64,000 bases of DNA, from contig JBGTLT010000200.1 in NCBI GenBank assembly GCA_041743975.1, positions 11,353 to 75,352 on the forward strand. The letters run 5' to 3'. The position numbers were made by a program, and so were the translations under genes. Shown in pieces: positions 1 through 8,709 of this stretch (the stretch's first letter is position 1; every line of letters starts with the position of its first letter). Below the pieces are notes generated by a model. It ran no database searches. It was not told the DNA's origin and saw nothing but the letters and a program-made list of their open reading frames with translations. The stretch is from JTS-RE37 sp041743975. Lineage in GTDB: Bacteria; Bacteroidota; Bacteroidia; Flavobacteriales; Flavobacteriaceae.

Positions 1-510
1 GGAGGTTCCCTCTGCAACGGTTACCAAATTTTTGTAAGTCATGACCTCCGCAATAGGGCGGTTGTTGTTCTTCTCAAACCGAAGGTCGCGGTTGGTTACG
101 ATCCCTATCAGTTTTTTGTCCTCGTCGACAATGGGAATACCCCCAATACCGAATTCCTTCATGCTGGCCTTGGCATCCTTTACCAATGCATTCAAAGGGA
201 GCGTCACAGGATCCAGGATCATACCGCTTTCTGCGCGTTTCACCTTTCGTACCTTGGTAGCTTGCTGCTCGATGGTCATATTTTTATGGAGTACCCCTAT
301 CCCCCCCTCCTGGGCCATCGCAATGGCCATCTGGGATTCTGTCACAGTATCCATGGCAGCGGAAACAATAGGTACATTGATGGTGATATTACGGGTAAAT
401 TTTGTTTGGATGTTTACATCACGGGGCAGTACCTCTGAGTAGGCGGGCACCAACAGGACATCATCATAGGTTAGACCTTCTCCGAGAATTTTGTTAAGGT
501 GGGCTTTCAT
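1..510 (-). CDS. guaB: IMP dehydrogenase, N-terminal part (cut by window edge)
   Basis: IMP dehydrogenase oxidises IMP to XMP, the committed step of GMP synthesis in the cytoplasm. The 170 codons visible on the minus strand begin MKAHLNKILGEGLTYDDVLL and continue with the family's early core, including a VSAAMDTVTE stretch and then the first CBS domain (GIPIVDED, IGIVTNRDLRF). The catalytic Cys loop and C-terminal half lie beyond base 1, so the gene is only truncated by the window. The ATG at 510 is the natural family start and lies about 24 nt downstream of a TAnnTTTG box. No neighbour on the same strand is visible. Confidence 0.95.
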   Translation of the reverse strand, partial: MKAHLNKILGEGLTYDDVLLVPAYSEVLPRDVNIQTKFTRNITINVPIVSAAMDTVTESQMAIAMAQEGGIGVLHKNMTIEQQATKVRKVKRAESGMILDPVTLPLNALVKDAKASMKEFGIGGIPIVDEDKKLIGIVTNRDLRFEKNNNRPIAEVMTYKNLVTVAEGTS

Positions 511-1319
511 GGCAATTAAGGATTAATTGCGTGCAAATATAGTACATAAAACCAAATGGTGCGCCCCTTAAGAAATGGAATTGATATCTGCCATGCCTAT
601 TGGCCTTATTCCTTTTGAAAAGCGGGAAGATCTTAAGGATTGACCCAAGTGTACCAATTGTTCTCGATATAAAACTCAGATTGTGCCAACCCGATGAAAG
701 CGGCTCCCGGGATGCTTTGCAAATACTAGGCTCCCAGGGCTATCGCATGAATCCTGTGAAATGAATGCAGGGTCCTGTTACTATAAGCCCGCCGCTCGGA
801 AACCCCAGGGTAAGACCTGGAGGAATTCTTTTGATTTAATTGGCCACGGATGCAAGGACCGCCCTGGCCCACCGGATCAGCATGTCTTCTCTTCCGTGCT
901 GGTGTTGCTGTAAAAACATGTATTATGAATCAACGGCATTTTACCCTCTCCACTTCTTCTATGAGTTCCCGGTTGTGATCTTTCTTTTCCGCATTACAGA
1001 AAGCCATACAAGAGCATCAAGGTGTTCCTGACTTATGCGATATGGCCATTTATCCATAAGGTAACCGGTGCAACATTAGCATGTCAGGGAGAATACGTCT
1101 GGTTGCCGCGAAAATCAAAACATTTGTTTTCCGGGATGGTTTTGATGGATTCATTCGTATGAGTTTCGCTTTCAAATGCTGCCATCAGGTATCCGTAATC
1201 GTTTCATTTTGGTCGCAAAAAATGCATCGTTTTCTGTATTAGCAACACAGCAATAAGGAGGTATCTTAAATAATCCTCCTATAAGTGCCTGATGTTTAAA
1301 ATTTAACAGTGCTTTATTT
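511..1319. other. Gene-poor intergenic stretch
   Basis: About 800 bases between guaB and the iron-receptor promoter hold no gene I can recognise. Short coding-like patches occur in several frames, for example a 25-codon minus-strand ORF starting near 1003 that encodes a charged helical peptide, and a plus-strand tract ending in SQGYRMNPVK near 760, but each runs quickly into stops. It may be a graveyard of decayed genes; nothing firm can be assigned. Confidence 0.5.
534..541 (-). promoter_or_regulatory. guaB -7 box (TAnnTTTG)
   Basis: The minus strand reads TATATTTG, a full match to the Bacteroidetes -7 consensus TAnnTTTG, about 24 nt upstream of the guaB ATG. No clear TTG -33 element at 17-20 nt was found. 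Confidence 0.5.
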
Positions 1320-1321
1320 TT

Positions 1322-1334
1322 ATTTATTCTAAAT
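1322..1334. promoter_or_regulatory. Upstream operator-like palindrome of the iron receptor
   Basis: ATTTATTCTAAAT differs at one of 13 positions from the element at 1393-1405. It sits inside a slightly larger palindrome, TTATTTA-ttc-TAAATAA (1320-1336), and ends five bases before the -33 element. The position suits a metal-responsive repressor of the Fur or DtxR type, but the regulator is inferred. Confidence 0.5.
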
Positions 1335-1339
1335 AAGCT

Positions 1340-1369
1340 TTGAAATAAAATTTTCACTTATTACATTTG
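1340..1369 (+). promoter_or_regulatory. fecA-like promoter (TTG-N19-TAcaTTTG)
   Basis: TTG at 1340-1342 and TACATTTG at 1362-1369 are separated by 19 nt, an excellent match to the Bacteroidetes primary sigma consensus. The expected transcript would start near 1376, giving a leader of roughly 33 nt that contains the second palindrome. Confidence 0.65.
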
Positions 1370-1392
1370 TCAGCTGTTTTAAATTAATTTTA

Positions 1393-1405
1393 ATTTAGTC
1401 TAAAT
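1393..1405. promoter_or_regulatory. Second operator-like palindrome next to the start codon
   Basis: ATTTAG-T-CTAAAT is a perfect 6-bp inverted repeat that ends three bases before the ATG at 1409. It lies 71 bp (about seven helical turns) from its near-copy at 1322-1334, so the two flank the promoter. Confidence 0.55.
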
Positions 1406-1408
1406 AGA

Positions 1409-3640
1409 ATGAAGAGACAAACCAACCAGATACTAGCACTTTTTTTGCTCAGTATTTCCAGCCTAATAGCTCAAAAAAACGATTCGCTCACCGATGCTCC
1501 TTTGGTAGTCCTGAATGAGGTGGTATTAAACGCCAAAGTAATTTTCGGAAACAAGTTTGAAGCCAGGAACCGCACAGGGTCGGCTTACTTTATCTCCCCT
1601 GAAGAAATCAGGAAGTTCAATTATACGGATATAAACCGGACTCTTAGGACCGTACCCGGGGTAAATGTCTATGAAGAAGATGGGTTTGGCCTTCGCCCCA
1701 ATATTAGCCTGCGGGGCACATCGCCCGAACGCAGTGCAAAGATCAGCCTCATGGAAGATGGTGTCCTCATTGCACCAGCCCCGTACAGCGCCCCGGCAGC
1801 CTATTATTTCCCTACCATCGCTCGCATGCAATCCGTCGAAATCCTTAAAGGTTCGAGTCAGGTGCAATACGGCCCCTTCACAACAGGCGGGGCCATAAAC
1901 ATGTTATCAACTGAGGTGCCCGAAGCATTTGAGGCTTTCCTTTCCACTAGTTACGGAAGTTTCTCCTCTGGCAAGTTGCATACCCAGCTTGGGGACAGCC
2001 GGAAGAATTTTGGCTACTCCCTGGAGTACCTCAATTATAATTCCAATGGTTTCAAGGAACTGGACAATGGGGGCGATACTGGCTTTGATAAAAATGACCT
2101 GGTAGCAAAAATCAGATTGAATACCGGGCCTGAAGCTGCAACCGGGCAGGAGCTGGAACTCAAATTCCAGTATTCGGACGAATCTTCCGATGAAACCTAT
2201 CTCGGGCTAACCCAGGCCGATTTCGACTCAGCCCCTTTCAGAAGGTATTCCTCCTCCCAGGTAGATCAAATGAACACCGAACATGTACAGTTCATGGCCA
2301 CACATACCTTAAACTTCAGTGATTACTTTAGGATCACAACGGTTGGGTATCGTAATGATTTCAGCAGAAATTGGTATAAACTGGATAATGTAACCGTTAA
2401 CGGGCAACGCCAAGGCATCGCAGCAATCCTGAATGATCCCGAAGGATTGTCCTCTTATTACGACCTTATCAGCGGGGAGGTTAACAGTGGAGAAGACGCT
2501 CTCTCAGTTAAAGCCAACAATCGGGATTACCTATCAACCGGAATACAAACCAAACTTGACTACCACTGGACAGGGGCAAAAACATTCCATGACCTGGAAA
2601 TCGGGTTGCGTTACCACTTTGACGAGGAAGATCGTTTCCAATGGGAAGATAATTATTCCATAACAGAAAATATCATGCAACTTACCAGCGGGGGGATTCC
2701 CGGAACCGATGCGAACAGGGTTAGCGATGCCAGGGCTTTTGCCACCTTCGCGCTATATAAGATAAAATATGGCGAACTAACGCTTACACCGGGTTTGCGC
2801 TATGAGAATATTGTGCTTTCCCGACAGGATTATGGTAATGCGGATACTGGCAGGATAGGGACCAACCTGAGTGATAGGGAAAACAAGGTTGATGTCTTTA
2901 TTCCGGGAATGGGTTTCAATTACAATTTGGATAACCTGTCTGTATTTGGTGGCATTCACAAGGGCTTCTCGCCCCCCGGCAACCAGTCTGGCCAGGATTC
3001 TGAGGAGAGTATCAACTATGAACTTGGCGGCAGGTTTTTCATCGGAGAAGACCTCAACGGGGAATTGGTCGGCTTTTACAACGATTACAGCAATTTGCTT
3101 GGGAGTGATTTGGCCGCTACTGGAGGTACGGGCTCCCTTGACCAATTCAACGCCGGTGAAGTGCGTATTACAGGAATTGAAGCTTTATTGAATTACAATC
3201 TACTTCCCGGCAATAAGTCATATATTCTTCCCTTAACCGTTTCCTATACCTATACGGATACCGAATTTCTTAATAGTTTTGGAAGCGCTGATGACCTATG
3301 GGGGGAAGTCAATGCCGGGGACGAGCTTCCTTACATCTCCAAACACTTGTTGAATGCGGGGATAGGACTGGAACACCGGAATTTCGAGATAAATTTCAAT
3401 GCACGCTTCAATGGGGAATTCCGCACTGAGGCCGGTACGGGAACCATTCCGCAGGACGAACTGATTAGCTCCAATTTAATCCTTGACTTTGCAGGAAAAT
3501 ACCGCTTTAGCGAACACCTGAGCCTAACTGCCAATATTATTAACCTGCTGGATGAAACCTATGCCGTGGCAAGGGTTCCAGCCGGGCTCCGCCCCGGGCA
3601 TCCGTTTGGTGCCTATGCCGGGATTGAACTGCGCTATTAG
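1409..3640 (+). CDS. FecA-like TonB-dependent outer-membrane receptor
   Basis: An outer-membrane TonB-dependent receptor of the FecA (ferric dicitrate) type, 743 aa. A signal peptide (about residues 1-22, ending LIAQ) is followed directly by the plug domain, with no carboxypeptidase-like N-terminal domain and no FecR-signalling domain. The plug carries FecA-like features: DGFGLRPNISLRGTSPERS, then a LMEDGV...APAPYSAPAAYYFPT segment, and a KGSSQVQYGPFTTGGAIN block near residues 145-165. The 22-strand barrel follows and the protein ends in an aromatic residue (ELRY), as outer-membrane barrels do. Two matching palindromes flank its promoter, suggesting iron-dependent repression. Substrate is inferred from plug similarity; another ferric chelate is possible. 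No periplasmic or inner-membrane partner is encoded nearby. Confidence 0.88.
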   Translation: MKRQTNQILALFLLSISSLIAQKNDSLTDAPLVVLNEVVLNAKVIFGNKFEARNRTGSAYFISPEEIRKFNYTDINRTLRTVPGVNVYEEDGFGLRPNISLRGTSPERSAKISLMEDGVLIAPAPYSAPAAYYFPTIARMQSVEILKGSSQVQYGPFTTGGAINMLSTEVPEAFEAFLSTSYGSFSSGKLHTQLGDSRKNFGYSLEYLNYNSNGFKELDNGGDTGFDKNDLVAKIRLNTGPEAATGQELELKFQYSDESSDETYLGLTQADFDSAPFRRYSSSQVDQMNTEHVQFMATHTLNFSDYFRITTVGYRNDFSRNWYKLDNVTVNGQRQGIAAILNDPEGLSSYYDLISGEVNSGEDALSVKANNRDYLSTGIQTKLDYHWTGAKTFHDLEIGLRYHFDEEDRFQWEDNYSITENIMQLTSGGIPGTDANRVSDARAFATFALYKIKYGELTLTPGLRYENIVLSRQDYGNADTGRIGTNLSDRENKVDVFIPGMGFNYNLDNLSVFGGIHKGFSPPGNQSGQDSEESINYELGGRFFIGEDLNGELVGFYNDYSNLLGSDLAATGGTGSLDQFNAGEVRITGIEALLNYNLLPGNKSYILPLTVSYTYTDTEFLNSFGSADDLWGEVNAGDELPYISKHLLNAGIGLEHRNFEINFNARFNGEFRTEAGTGTIPQDELISSNLILDFAGKYRFSEHLSLTANIINLLDETYAVARVPAGLRPGHPFGAYAGIELRY

Positions 3641-3660
3641 GTTTAAGTTGGTTTTATATG

Positions 3661-3696
3661 AAAAGCATCTGCAATCTCCATTGCCAGGTGCTTTTT
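3661..3696. terminator. Bidirectional hairpin between fecA-like gene and HMG-CoA lyase
   Basis: AAAAGCATCTGCAAT pairs with ATTGCCAGGTGCTTTT around a four-base loop, with one bulge and one G-U pair. The T-run on the plus strand suits termination of the receptor transcript, and the A-run on the other side gives a T-run for the minus-strand lyase, whose stop codon overlaps the hairpin. Confidence 0.65.
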
Positions 3697-4561
3697 ACTT
3701 ATATGATCCAAACAAGTCCGTTGCCTTGTTGTGTGCTGATTCAAACGCCATCCATTGAACCCCCGTATCTACACTGGCAGCATTAAAATAGGAAAGTATT
3801 TTTTCGGTGGGCATATTTCCGGTAAGTTCATCCTTAGCCATGGGGCATCCCCCGAAACCCTGTACGGCCCCATCGAACCGCCGGCAACCTGCCTTGAACG
3901 CGGCATCGACCTTTTCATGCCACTTTGAAGGATGTGTATGAAGGTGGGCACCGAATTCTATCCCCGGAAACTTCGGTATGAGGTTGGAAAAGAGGTAATC
4001 GATCACTTCCGGGGTGGAACTTCCCACGGTATCCGACAACGATAAAATCTTCACGCCCATTGCGGACAGCTTCTGAGTCCATTCCCCCACTATATCCACA
4101 TTCCAGGGATCGCCGTAGGGGTTTCCAAAACCCATGGAAATATAAGTGACCACTTCCTTATCTGATGCCTCGGCTATGGAGAGGATTTGTTGCAGCGCAT
4201 CAATGGATTGAGCTATTGTTTTATGGGTATTCCTCATTTGAAAATTCTCCGATATGGAAAAAGGATACCCCAGATAATCTATTGCAGGATGGGAACTGGC
4301 TTCTTCTGCACCACGGATGTTGGCCACAATGGCCAGGAGTTTGCTTTGGGAACGCGACTTGTCTAATCTGGAGAGCACTTCTGCCGTATCTACCATCTGG
4401 GGAATGGCTTTGGGCGAAACAAAACTGCCAAAATCAATTGTATCAAATCCACAGGCCAGCAAAGCCTGCAAATATCTGGCTTTAACGTCTGTAGGTATAA
4501 ACTTTTTAATGCCCTGCATGGCATCCCTTGGGCATTCAATGATCTTTACCGATCTGGACAT
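3695..4561 (-). CDS. Hydroxymethylglutaryl-CoA lyase
   Basis: Cleaves HMG-CoA to acetoacetate and acetyl-CoA, the last step of leucine breakdown. The 288-aa length suits the family. The TIM-barrel landmarks are visible: the catalytic Arg and metal-binding Asp in ECPRDAMQG near residue 10 (usually PRDGLQ, here slightly altered), the metal ligands in AHLHTHP near residue 207, and the mobile catalytic Cys in GFGGCPMAKDELTGN near residue 238. It lies 53 bp downstream of the LysE-type exporter on the same strand, possibly co-transcribed. With IcmF and IlvE elsewhere in the window it fits branched-chain amino-acid catabolism. Confidence 0.9.
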   Translation of the reverse strand: MSRSVKIIECPRDAMQGIKKFIPTDVKARYLQALLACGFDTIDFGSFVSPKAIPQMVDTAEVLSRLDKSRSQSKLLAIVANIRGAEEASSHPAIDYLGYPFSISENFQMRNTHKTIAQSIDALQQILSIAEASDKEVVTYISMGFGNPYGDPWNVDIVGEWTQKLSAMGVKILSLSDTVGSSTPEVIDYLFSNLIPKFPGIEFGAHLHTHPSKWHEKVDAAFKAGCRRFDGAVQGFGGCPMAKDELTGNMPTEKILSYFNAASVDTGVQWMAFESAHNKATDLFGSYK

Positions 4562-4614
4562 ACCTTATCAATTCGCGGGTTGATGTAAAACATCCGTTAC
4601 CAACAAAATTACCA

Positions 4615-5241
4615 TTATTTATCTGATATCAACAGATAGATAGCAATGCCCAGGAAGACAATGATTTGTAACCATTTTAATGCAATCGCAATTGCCGGGT
4701 TCTTTTCAATCGAGGCTGATATGGTTCCCGCCAGTATTGCGATAACCGCAAATACACCGAAAGAAACCGTCATAAAAAGCAAACCCAAAACAAAGAATTG
4801 GATTTCCGGATCCAATTCCTTGCTAAAAAGGAATCCAGGGAAAAAGGCGAGGAAGAAAATGGTGACTTTGGGGTTCAGCACATTCATAATAAATCCCTGC
4901 CTGAATAATTGTGGCAGGTCCTTTGGGGTTCGCCCCTCGTTGGTAAGTATGATGGAAGGCTTGGTTTGCCATAATCTATAGGCAAGGTAAAACAAATAGA
5001 GTGCGCCAAACAGCTTGATCAAAAAAAACAATTTGTCACTTTCCCTGAGGATGGCAGAAACACCAAAGGCCAGCAATGCGGTATGCACCAGGCAGCCAGA
5101 TATAAGTCCGGCTGTGGTAACCAGGCCCGAAACCTTTCCATTGGTGATACTCTGTGTAAGCACATAAATATTGTCCGGCCCCGGGGATATGGCAAGGGCC
5201 GCTGTGGCCATTATGAACGCAATAAGAATGTCGTAATTCAA
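4615..5241 (-). CDS. LysE/RhtB-family amino-acid exporter
   Basis: A 208-aa inner-membrane protein of the LysE/RhtB superfamily, which exports amino acids or related metabolites by proton exchange. It has about six hydrophobic segments and the family signature ISPGPDN near residue 20, followed by the usual G-rich helix (SGLVTTAGLISGCLVH). Substrate cannot be read from sequence; homoserine, threonine, leucine and lysine exporters all share these features. It precedes the HMG-CoA lyase gene on the same strand by 53 bp, which may hint at a branched-chain substrate, but this is weak. Confidence 0.85.
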   Translation of the reverse strand: MNYDILIAFIMATAALAISPGPDNIYVLTQSITNGKVSGLVTTAGLISGCLVHTALLAFGVSAILRESDKLFFLIKLFGALYLFYLAYRLWQTKPSIILTNEGRTPKDLPQLFRQGFIMNVLNPKVTIFFLAFFPGFLFSKELDPEIQFFVLGLLFMTVSFGVFAVIAILAGTISASIEKNPAIAIALKWLQIIVFLGIAIYLLISDK

Positions 5242-5396
5242 TGCCTGGTTCCAACTTTTAGGATAGTCTGACTGGGTTTAAAATTAGGTTAATTACCATA
5301 GGATCCTATAATTATTGCAAAAAGGGATTACTATTTTGCTGGATTTTGTTACTATTTAAGAATAATTCCTTTTTTTTACCTATAAATCCAGCAACC

Positions 5397-5825
5397 ATGA
5401 CAACATACAAGCTCACCATTGCAGCCATTATGGCCTTCTCCTCCATCGGTTTAATATCCCGTACTCTGGAAGATCCGGAATTCATCAAAACACCAATATC
5501 AATTGTGAAATCAGACAGTTTACTCCGCCATGTTGTGCTTTTTAAATTCAAAGAAGGTACCCCGGATACAAAAATTTCGGAAATAGCCTCGGCTTTTAGC
5601 GCCTTACCAGCTAAGATCCCTGAGGTCCATGCCTATGAATGGGGAACTAACAATAGTCCTGAAAACCTCGCAAAGGGGTTTACACATTGCTTCTTTGTGA
5701 CATTTGAAAGCGAGGCAGACCGGGCCATTTACCTCCCGCATCCGGAACACCTTACATTTGTCAAGTTGCTCGAACCCCATCTTGAAGATGTCCTGGTGGT
5801 AGATTATTGGTCCAGGCAGGAATGA
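5397..5825 (+). CDS. Stress-responsive A/B barrel (Dabb) domain protein, exported
   Basis: A 142-aa protein whose C-terminal 100 residues form a dimeric alpha/beta barrel (Dabb) domain, recognised by LRHVVLFKFKEGT, an internal FTHCFFVTFESEADRAIYLP motif and LEDVLVVDYW. A hydrophobic N-terminus (TIAAIMAFSSIGLI) suggests export. I chose the ATG at 5397; an in-frame TTG at 5346 would add 17 residues in front of a normal signal sequence and is unlikely. The function of secreted Dabb proteins is unknown. The gene stands alone, convergent with pyrD. Confidence 0.8.
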   Translation: MTTYKLTIAAIMAFSSIGLISRTLEDPEFIKTPISIVKSDSLLRHVVLFKFKEGTPDTKISEIASAFSALPAKIPEVHAYEWGTNNSPENLAKGFTHCFFVTFESEADRAIYLPHPEHLTFVKLLEPHLEDVLVVDYWSRQE

Positions 5826-5861
5826 TAAACAGAAGGAATGGCTATTTGTACTGGTGCGGCA

Positions 5862-6896
5862 TCAAATTTTTGCCAAAATGGCTTCATTGATCTTCCGTAC
5901 CAGTCCGGGGCCTTCATAGATAAAACCGGTCCACAATTGTATCAGGTCCGCTCCAGCTGCTAATTTTTCAAGGGCATCTTCAGGGGAATGGATTCCCCCC
6001 ACGCCAATGATCGGGAAAGCTTTATTGCTTTTTTCGGACAGGAATCGGATCACGTCCGTACTCCTTTTCGCAAGGGGTTTGCCACTGAGCCCTCCTTTTT
6101 CATCGGCCAGGGTTTTCGCCCTGAGGCCCGGCCTTTCCAATGTTGTATTGGTGGCAATCACCCCGTCTATTGATGTATTGGCCACAATTGTGATAATATC
6201 CAGCAACTGGTTTTCTGTAAGGTCAGGCGCGATCTTTAAAAGGATTGGTTTCTCCCCAACCCCCTTTTGAATTGCTAATTTGGTATTCTCCCGCTTCAGT
6301 GCCGCCAGGAGTTCGGTCAGGGGTTCCTTGTCCTGCAATTCCCGAAGGCCGGGGGTATTGGGGGAGCTTACGTTGACCACAAAATAATCCACATGATCAA
6401 AAAGTGTTTCTAAACAGAGCAGGTAATCATTTACGGCTTCGGCGTTGGGGGTACTTTTATTTTTGCCGATGTTTCCGCCGATAAGTACATTATGGGGCTT
6501 CTTTAAACGGTTTGCTGCTTCCTGCGCCCCTTTATTGTTAAAACCCATACGGTTAATAATGGCCTGGTCTGTTTTCAACCTGAAAAGCCGGGGCTTGGGA
6601 TTGCCATCCTGAGGTTTGGGGGTAACCGTCCCTATTTCGATAAAACCAAAACCAAAATCCGATAATTCATTGAACAATAGGGCATCCTTGTCAAACCCTG
6701 CCGCCAATCCGACCGGATTTTTAAACACCAGGCCAAAAACTTCCCGTTCAAGTCTGGTGTCCCTGAGGGTATACCATGTCTGGAATAAGCCGGAAAAACC
6801 AATTTTGGAAAGCGTATGGATTACAGTAAATGAGAAGTGATGTACCTTCTCCGGATTAAATAAAAACAGGAAGGGTCTGATCAGGAACTTGTACAT
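5862..6896 (-). CDS. pyrD: Dihydroorotate dehydrogenase (quinone), class 2
   Basis: Membrane-associated flavoenzyme oxidising dihydroorotate to orotate with quinone as acceptor, the fourth step of pyrimidine synthesis. The N-terminal helical membrane-binding segment (MYKFLIRPFLFLFNPEKVHH) is typical of class 2. FMN-site and catalytic landmarks follow: NPVGLAAGFDKDA, EIGTVTPKPQ, NRMGFNN, and SSPNTPGLRELQ with the class 2 catalytic Ser near residue 174, then IATNTT and GVGGI. I chose the ATG at 6896 because a TAnnTTTG promoter box sits at 6923-6916, inside the longer reading frame that starts at 6926. Confidence 0.93.
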   Translation of the reverse strand: MYKFLIRPFLFLFNPEKVHHFSFTVIHTLSKIGFSGLFQTWYTLRDTRLEREVFGLVFKNPVGLAAGFDKDALLFNELSDFGFGFIEIGTVTPKPQDGNPKPRLFRLKTDQAIINRMGFNNKGAQEAANRLKKPHNVLIGGNIGKNKSTPNAEAVNDYLLCLETLFDHVDYFVVNVSSPNTPGLRELQDKEPLTELLAALKRENTKLAIQKGVGEKPILLKIAPDLTENQLLDIITIVANTSIDGVIATNTTLERPGLRAKTLADEKGGLSGKPLAKRSTDVIRFLSEKSNKAFPIIGVGGIHSPEDALEKLAAGADLIQLWTGFIYEGPGLVRKINEAILAKI

Positions 6897-6915
6897 GCGG
6901 CCGTGAAAATTTCGC

Positions 6916-6923
6916 CAAAAATA
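6916..6923 (-). promoter_or_regulatory. pyrD -7 box, decides the start
   Basis: The minus strand reads TATTTTTG, a perfect TAnnTTTG. Transcription would begin close to 6909, downstream of the ATG at 6926, so translation should start at 6896. Confidence 0.5.
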
Positions 6924-6969
6924 CAAACTTAAGGAGAGTAAAGTTCCCTGATCCCGGGATTATATTGCA

Positions 6970-7407
6970 CTATTCGGGTTCTGCAACTTCTTCAGTATAG
7001 GGAATTAAGGGTTGCCTTAAAGCTTCAGCACATAGTTCAACATACCGCTGGTATTGCTTTTCATTGAATATCCCCAGCAATTTCCTGTCATAGTTAAGGG
7101 AAAGCGCCACCAATTGGTCTTTTAAAGCTTTATATTTTGTGGCCATTGTAGTCAATTCATCCTGGTTGGCCTGGGGGTGGGTGTCAAACAATACCTTGAT
7201 CTGGTCTTCAACCAGTTTGTTCTCTGTTACCAGTTCCCCAATCCAGAACTCCATTTGGGAAATTTGTTTATCATTCAGCTGAAAGACCTGCGTAATGACT
7301 CCGGTATCCGGTCCGCCCATGCCCATGGTGCAGTTATCCAATTGCGCATTCACAGTAGTACCTAAAAAAATGGTGATCAGCAGGAAATAATAAAAATTGC
7401 TTTTCAT
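6970..7407 (-). CDS. Small secreted helical protein of unknown function
   Basis: I do not recognise a named family. The 145-aa product has a clear signal peptide (MKSNFYYFLLITIFLGTTVNAQ) followed by a mostly helical mature part with two conserved-looking Cys (NCTMGMGG near residue 25 and ELCAEAL near 125). The repeated pattern of Q, K and L with the phrases LNDKQISQME and FNEKQYQRYVE resembles periplasmic Spy/CpxP-like or heavy-metal-sensor helical proteins, so a chaperone or sensor role is a guess. The start at 7407 is used because the upstream extension lacks signal-peptide character. Confidence 0.7.
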   Translation of the reverse strand: MKSNFYYFLLITIFLGTTVNAQLDNCTMGMGGPDTGVITQVFQLNDKQISQMEFWIGELVTENKLVEDQIKVLFDTHPQANQDELTTMATKYKALKDQLVALSLNYDRKLLGIFNEKQYQRYVELCAEALRQPLIPYTEEVAEPE

Positions 7408-7454
7408 CTTATATCGGCTCTGAGGGTTACGTTCTATAACTTGTATATAAACTG

Positions 7455-7462
7455 TATTTTTG
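7455..7462 (+). promoter_or_regulatory. pepT -7 box, decides the start
   Basis: TATTTTTG matches TAnnTTTG and lies 14 nt before the ATG at 7477. It falls inside the longer open frame beginning with TTG at 7441, which therefore cannot be the start. Confidence 0.5.
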
Positions 7463-7476
7463 CTCAAAAATTATAT

Positions 7477-8709
7477 ATGCAGCAAATTATAGACAGATTC
7501 ATCTCCTATGTTACCGTGGATACCCAGAGTGACCCTCTTTCAGAGACTACACCCAGTACACAAAAACAATGGGATCTTGCCCGGAAACTTGCACGGGAAC
7601 TTGAAGAAATGGGGATGCAGGATGTAACCCTGGATAAAAATGCCTATATCATGGCAACTTTACCTGCCAATATTCTCTTTGATATTCCTACCATTGGCTT
7701 TATTTCACATTATGATACCTCCCCGGATTTTTCCGGGACCCATGTAAAGCCAAGGGTGATCCCGGCATATGATGGACAAGATATTATGCTCGACAAGGAT
7801 CGTGGGCTGGTGCTCTCGGCCCAGTATTTTAAGGAATTGGAGCTGTATAAAGGGCAAACCCTGATTGTTACCGATGGGAGTACCTTATTGGGGGCAGATG
7901 ACAAGGCGGGGATAACGGAGATTATGACGGCCATGGAGTATATGTTGCAACACCCGGAAATACAACACGGAAAGGTAAGGGTGGGTTTTACCCCGGATGA
8001 AGAAATTGGAAGGGGGGCGCACCATTTTGACGTTGGAAAGTTTGGCGCTCAATGGGCGTATACAATGGATGGGAGTGCTGTAGGTGAATTGGAATACGAA
8101 AATTTCAATGCGGCCGCAGCCAAAGTAACGATTCGCGGCACTGGTGTACATCCCGGCTATGCCAAAGGTAAAATGGTCAATGCCATCCTTATCCTGCAGC
8201 AATTTATGGTAGCAATGCCAGCGAAGGAAGTCCCGGAACTGACAGAAGGCAGGGATGGTTTCTTTCATATCCACCATATTGATGGGGATATAGAAAGTGC
8301 AGAGATGGAAATCATCATCAGGGACCATGACATGCAGGATTTCCTAAATCGGAAACAACACCTGAAGGATATCGCAAAGCGGTTAAAGGAGCGTCACGGG
8401 GATGTCCTGACCCTCGATATAAAGGATCAGTATTTCAATATGAAGCAAAAGATAGAGCCGGTTTTCCATATTGTGGAAATTGCAAAGGAAGCGATGTTAT
8501 CGCTTGGCATAGAACCTGTCATCAAACCTATCCGTGGGGGTACAGATGGATCCCAGCTCAGTTACATGGGGTTGCCATGTCCGAATATTTTTGCCGGGGG
8601 ACATAATTTTCATGGGCGGTATGAATTTATTGCGGTGGAAAGCATGCAAAAAGCTATTGCCGTTATCCTGAAAATTTGCGAAATTACAGCTATTAAATAT
8701 ATGCCATGA
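7477..8709 (+). CDS. pepT: Peptidase T (tripeptide aminopeptidase)
   Basis: Zinc tripeptidase of the M20B family acting in the cytoplasm, 410 aa, the normal length. Metal and catalytic positions are all visible: FISHYDTSPD (first His and Asp, near residue 80), LLGADDKAG (bridging Asp), TPDEEIGRGAHHFD (general base and metal Glu), YTMDG, the dimer-domain HPGYAKGKMVNA, PIRGGTDGSQLSYMGLPCPN and the last metal His in GGHNFHGRYE. The ATG at 7477 matches the start of known PepT proteins and lies 14 nt after a promoter box. Its stop overlaps the next gene by ATGA. Confidence 0.95.
   Translation: MQQIIDRFISYVTVDTQSDPLSETTPSTQKQWDLARKLARELEEMGMQDVTLDKNAYIMATLPANILFDIPTIGFISHYDTSPDFSGTHVKPRVIPAYDGQDIMLDKDRGLVLSAQYFKELELYKGQTLIVTDGSTLLGADDKAGITEIMTAMEYMLQHPEIQHGKVRVGFTPDEEIGRGAHHFDVGKFGAQWAYTMDGSAVGELEYENFNAAAAKVTIRGTGVHPGYAKGKMVNAILILQQFMVAMPAKEVPELTEGRDGFFHIHHIDGDIESAEMEIIIRDHDMQDFLNRKQHLKDIAKRLKERHGDVLTLDIKDQYFNMKQKIEPVFHIVEIAKEAMLSLGIEPVIKPIRGGTDGSQLSYMGLPCPNIFAGGHNFHGRYEFIAVESMQKAIAVILKICEITAIKYMP

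Noticed and set aside
41..442. 133-codon open frame on the plus strand
   Set aside because: It is the antisense shadow of the guaB coding sequence, which has clear family motifs on the minus strand.
840..1031. 63-codon plus-strand frame
   Set aside because: No family features, odd composition and no promoter or convincing start; lies in a gene-poor region.
1172..1357. 61-codon minus-strand frame
   Set aside because: It runs across the iron-receptor promoter and operator, is AT-driven, and shows no coding character.
5346..5396. TTG start extending the Dabb protein by 17 codons
   Set aside because: Adds residues before a normal signal sequence; the ATG at 5397 is better.
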